Assembly (NCBI GenBank): GCA_964505305.1
Contig: CAZDHE010000002.1
Coordinates: 1-59,173, forward strand
Reading direction: 5' to 3'
Origin: JAXHLG01 sp964505305
GTDB lineage: Bacteria; Patescibacteriota; Minisyncoccia; Moranbacterales; DUUL01
Length of the DNA: 59,173 nt
Shown here: one piece after another, positions 57,718 to 59,173 of the stretch
Position numbering within the stretch: the first letter of the stretch is position 1
Layout of the letters: each line of letters starts with the position of its first letter
Translations under genes and position numbers: made by a program
Notes under the pieces: model-generated
The model's input: only the letters and a program-made list of their open reading frames with translations
Databases searched by the model: none
Told to the model about the DNA's origin: nothing

Positions 57718-58885
57718 CTACTGATAGAAAAAAAAAATTATCTATAAACTTATCCCAACTAAATTTTTGAGCGGTTTGGAAAGCTTTGGCGACTTTCTTC
57801 TCTCTTTCTTTTCTTTTTTTAAGGCATCTTTGCATAGTTTCCGCCAAATCCTTATCATCTCCATTTTTTGCCACAAAAGAATTTTTTTTGCTAACAATTT
57901 CTCCCAGAGAGGAGTTTCGAGAAGCAATTACCGGACAACCACTATTAAAGGCTTCCAAAATCGGCAAACCAAAACCCTCATAAAGAGATGGAAAGCAAAA
58001 AGCCTCCGCCCCCCGGTATAAAGCCGGTAAATCATGTTGCTCAACAAAACCCAAAAGTTTAATTTTTTCTCCTGGAACTCCGTATTTATTCTTAGCTTTA
58101 GCTATTTCAACTGGCAGATCGGTTACCAGCGGCACCAAATCGGGATTAAAACCTCCGGCTATAGCTAAATCCGGAAAATCTTTTTTTTGAGAACACTTTT
58201 GCCAAAGTATTCCATAAGCATTTATCAAGCCTTCCACATTCTTTCTTGCATCAAAACCGCCAACATAGAACACATAATTTCCTCTTTTTAGGTTGTGTTT
58301 TTCTAAGGTCTTCTCAATATTTCCCCGAGATATTTTTTGCTTAAAAATAGGATCGCAATCAATCGGATTTACTGTAATTTTTTTATTTTCAATTTTACAA
58401 AATTTTTGAATATCTCTTTTGGAGCTCTCCGAAATTGTCATAATCTTATCGGCTTCTTTAATTCCTTTTTCGACTAAATCATAATACTTTTTTTTACGAA
58501 AATTATTAATGTAATTGGGGAAAATTTTCCAGATGCAATCATGAGTCAGCATAATATGAGGTACCCCCTTTATTACGGTAGGAGATTGATAAAGAGAAAA
58601 AAGAACATCACATTTGTCTTTTTTAACCTTTTTAGGCAAAAGATGTTTTTCCCACCAAATTTTGCGAATCAAATCGTCTCTCTTGTATGGGGGCAAAAAA
58701 ATTCTTTTATGAAAATTTTCCGGCAGCTCTAAATCAATATCTTCTTCTAAGTAAAGAAAAAAAACGAATTTTGAGGCTTGAGACTTGAAATCGGTTTTCC
58801 CCAGTTTTTCTAAAAAATTGATTGAAACTTGCCCCATTCCCGAATCCGGCTTTCTGGTAAAAGAAGTATTGATGCCTATTTTCAT
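57695..58885 (-). CDS. GT4-family glycosyltransferase
   Basis: 396 residues with a GT-B fold. N-terminal INTSFTRKPDSGMGQV; the C-terminal Rossmann domain has YVFYVGGFDARKNVEGLI (about 200-217) and the family motif FPSLYEGFGLPILEAFNSGCPVIAS (about 302-326) with the donor-binding E-x7-E. It transfers a sugar from a nucleotide donor, probably in surface polysaccharide synthesis, and is cytoplasmic. The last codons (SVANVKRTQ) come from the inserted MITE copy D, so the native C-terminus is altered. Confidence 0.88.
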   Translation of the reverse strand: MKIGINTSFTRKPDSGMGQVSINFLEKLGKTDFKSQASKFVFFLYLEEDIDLELPENFHKRIFLPPYKRDDLIRKIWWEKHLLPKKVKKDKCDVLFSLYQSPTVIKGVPHIMLTHDCIWKIFPNYINNFRKKKYYDLVEKGIKEADKIMTISESSKRDIQKFCKIENKKITVNPIDCDPIFKQKISRGNIEKTLEKHNLKRGNYVFYVGGFDARKNVEGLINAYGILWQKCSQKKDFPDLAIAGGFNPDLVPLVTDLPVEIAKAKNKYGVPGEKIKLLGFVEQHDLPALYRGAEAFCFPSLYEGFGLPILEAFNSGCPVIASRNSSLGEIVSKKNSFVAKNGDDKDLAETMQRCLKKRKEREKKVAKAFQTAQKFSWDKFIDNFFFLSVANVKRTQ

Positions 58886-58948
58886 TTGAATAATTTATTA
58901 AAATTTGTACCTTTTGAGCAAATTTATGAATTTACTTTGAATTGCTAA

Positions 58949-59084
58949 CTGATGTTACGCGCATATACTTATTATAGTTTAATATGAACGTATTTTTCAA
59001 TTACGGCAACAGCTTGAAGTTCGAATTCTGCGGATTCAGAATTCGAACTTCGGGGGAATTAGTTCAAGAAATGCGTAACATCAA
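58949..59084 (+). mobile_element. MITE-like repeat, copy C (136 bp)
   Basis: Termini CTGATGTTACGCGC and GCGTAACATCAA, flanks TTGCTAA (58942-58948) and TTACTAA (59085-59091), and internal palindrome GAAGTTCGAATTC / GAATTCGAACTTC. It lies in inverted orientation relative to copy A at the other end of the window. Confidence 0.82.
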
Positions 59085-59118
59085 TTACTAAATAAATTTT
59101 TCTTACTCCTTATATTCT

Positions 59119-59152
59119 CCTCCTATTATAGAAACATACCCGGAAATATTAT
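59119..59152. repeat. 34-bp inverted repeat shared with the window start
   Basis: The exact reverse complement of positions 1-34. Beyond it both ends continue with related tails (GGAGTA-AAAATTTA-TTTAGTAA) leading into MITE copies A and C, so the two ends form a larger, imperfect inverted repeat. Confidence 0.9.
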
Positions 59153-59173
59153 ATAATAAGAATTAAAGAAAAG

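Overview
The window looks like a chromosomal piece of a small-genome bacterium of the Candidate Phyla Radiation (Patescibacteria, Parcubacteria-like). This is inferred from: A+T-rich DNA; housekeeping genes that mostly lack a Shine-Dalgarno sequence; a lamin-tail-domain surface protein; compact peptidoglycan and division genes; and several small membrane proteins of types common in that group. Nearly all genes lie on the minus strand. No rRNA, CRISPR array or intact transposase gene is visible.

Layout. 1-11.7 kb: lamin-tail/PKD surface protein, dgkA, murA, tRNA-Leu(GAG), rplS, a heptad-repeat coiled-coil protein, an RluD-type pseudouridine synthase, tRNA-Leu(UAG) and a class A PBP. 11.9-18.4 kb: a cluster of a GT2 membrane glycosyltransferase, a stand-alone 7TM protein, a RimK-like ATP-grasp ligase fused to a retropepsin-like domain, and two more ATP-grasp ligases; it is a candidate peptide-modification system. 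18.5-25.4 kb: yraN, gatA, rpoD and dnaG. 25.5-27.8 kb: a small AbrB-like gene and a plus-strand DUF5320/DUF134/HMA-like group. 27.9-31.7 kb: ftsX, ftsE, a conserved unknown and a 3'-5' exonuclease. 31.8-37.3 kb: dcw cluster mraZ-rsmH-ftsL-ftsI-murF with a consensus promoter overlapped by MraZ boxes.

38.5-47.2 kb is an integrated mobile element, and I regard it as the main discovery. A large serine recombinase, now carrying an amber codon, appears to have inserted an 8.7-kb replicon into the T-stem of a tRNA-His gene. The two tRNA pieces sit at the element ends (47,200-47,258 and 38,501-38,511). Joining the outer halves regenerates a perfect tRNA T-stem and acceptor stem. Joining the inner halves gives a 40-bp attP whose 10-bp arms lie exactly 9 bp from a CC core. 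The element carries a Rep of the gene II/X type, an elaborate hairpin as candidate rolling-circle origin, a DUF3800 protein, several small membrane or lipoproteins, and an intact tRNA-His that can replace the broken one.

47.5-55.5 kb: an M16-like peptidase, then a block of higher G+C with strong Shine-Dalgarno sites. It encodes an RND/MMPL exporter, a LolA-like periplasmic protein and an outer-membrane-type beta-barrel, which is unexpected if the host has no outer membrane. 55.8-58.9 kb: two lipoproteins, tRNA-Pro(GGG) and a GT4 glycosyltransferase. At least four copies of a ~145-bp MITE-like repeat with target duplications are scattered through the window, plus other hairpin repeats. The two window ends share a 34-bp inverted repeat.
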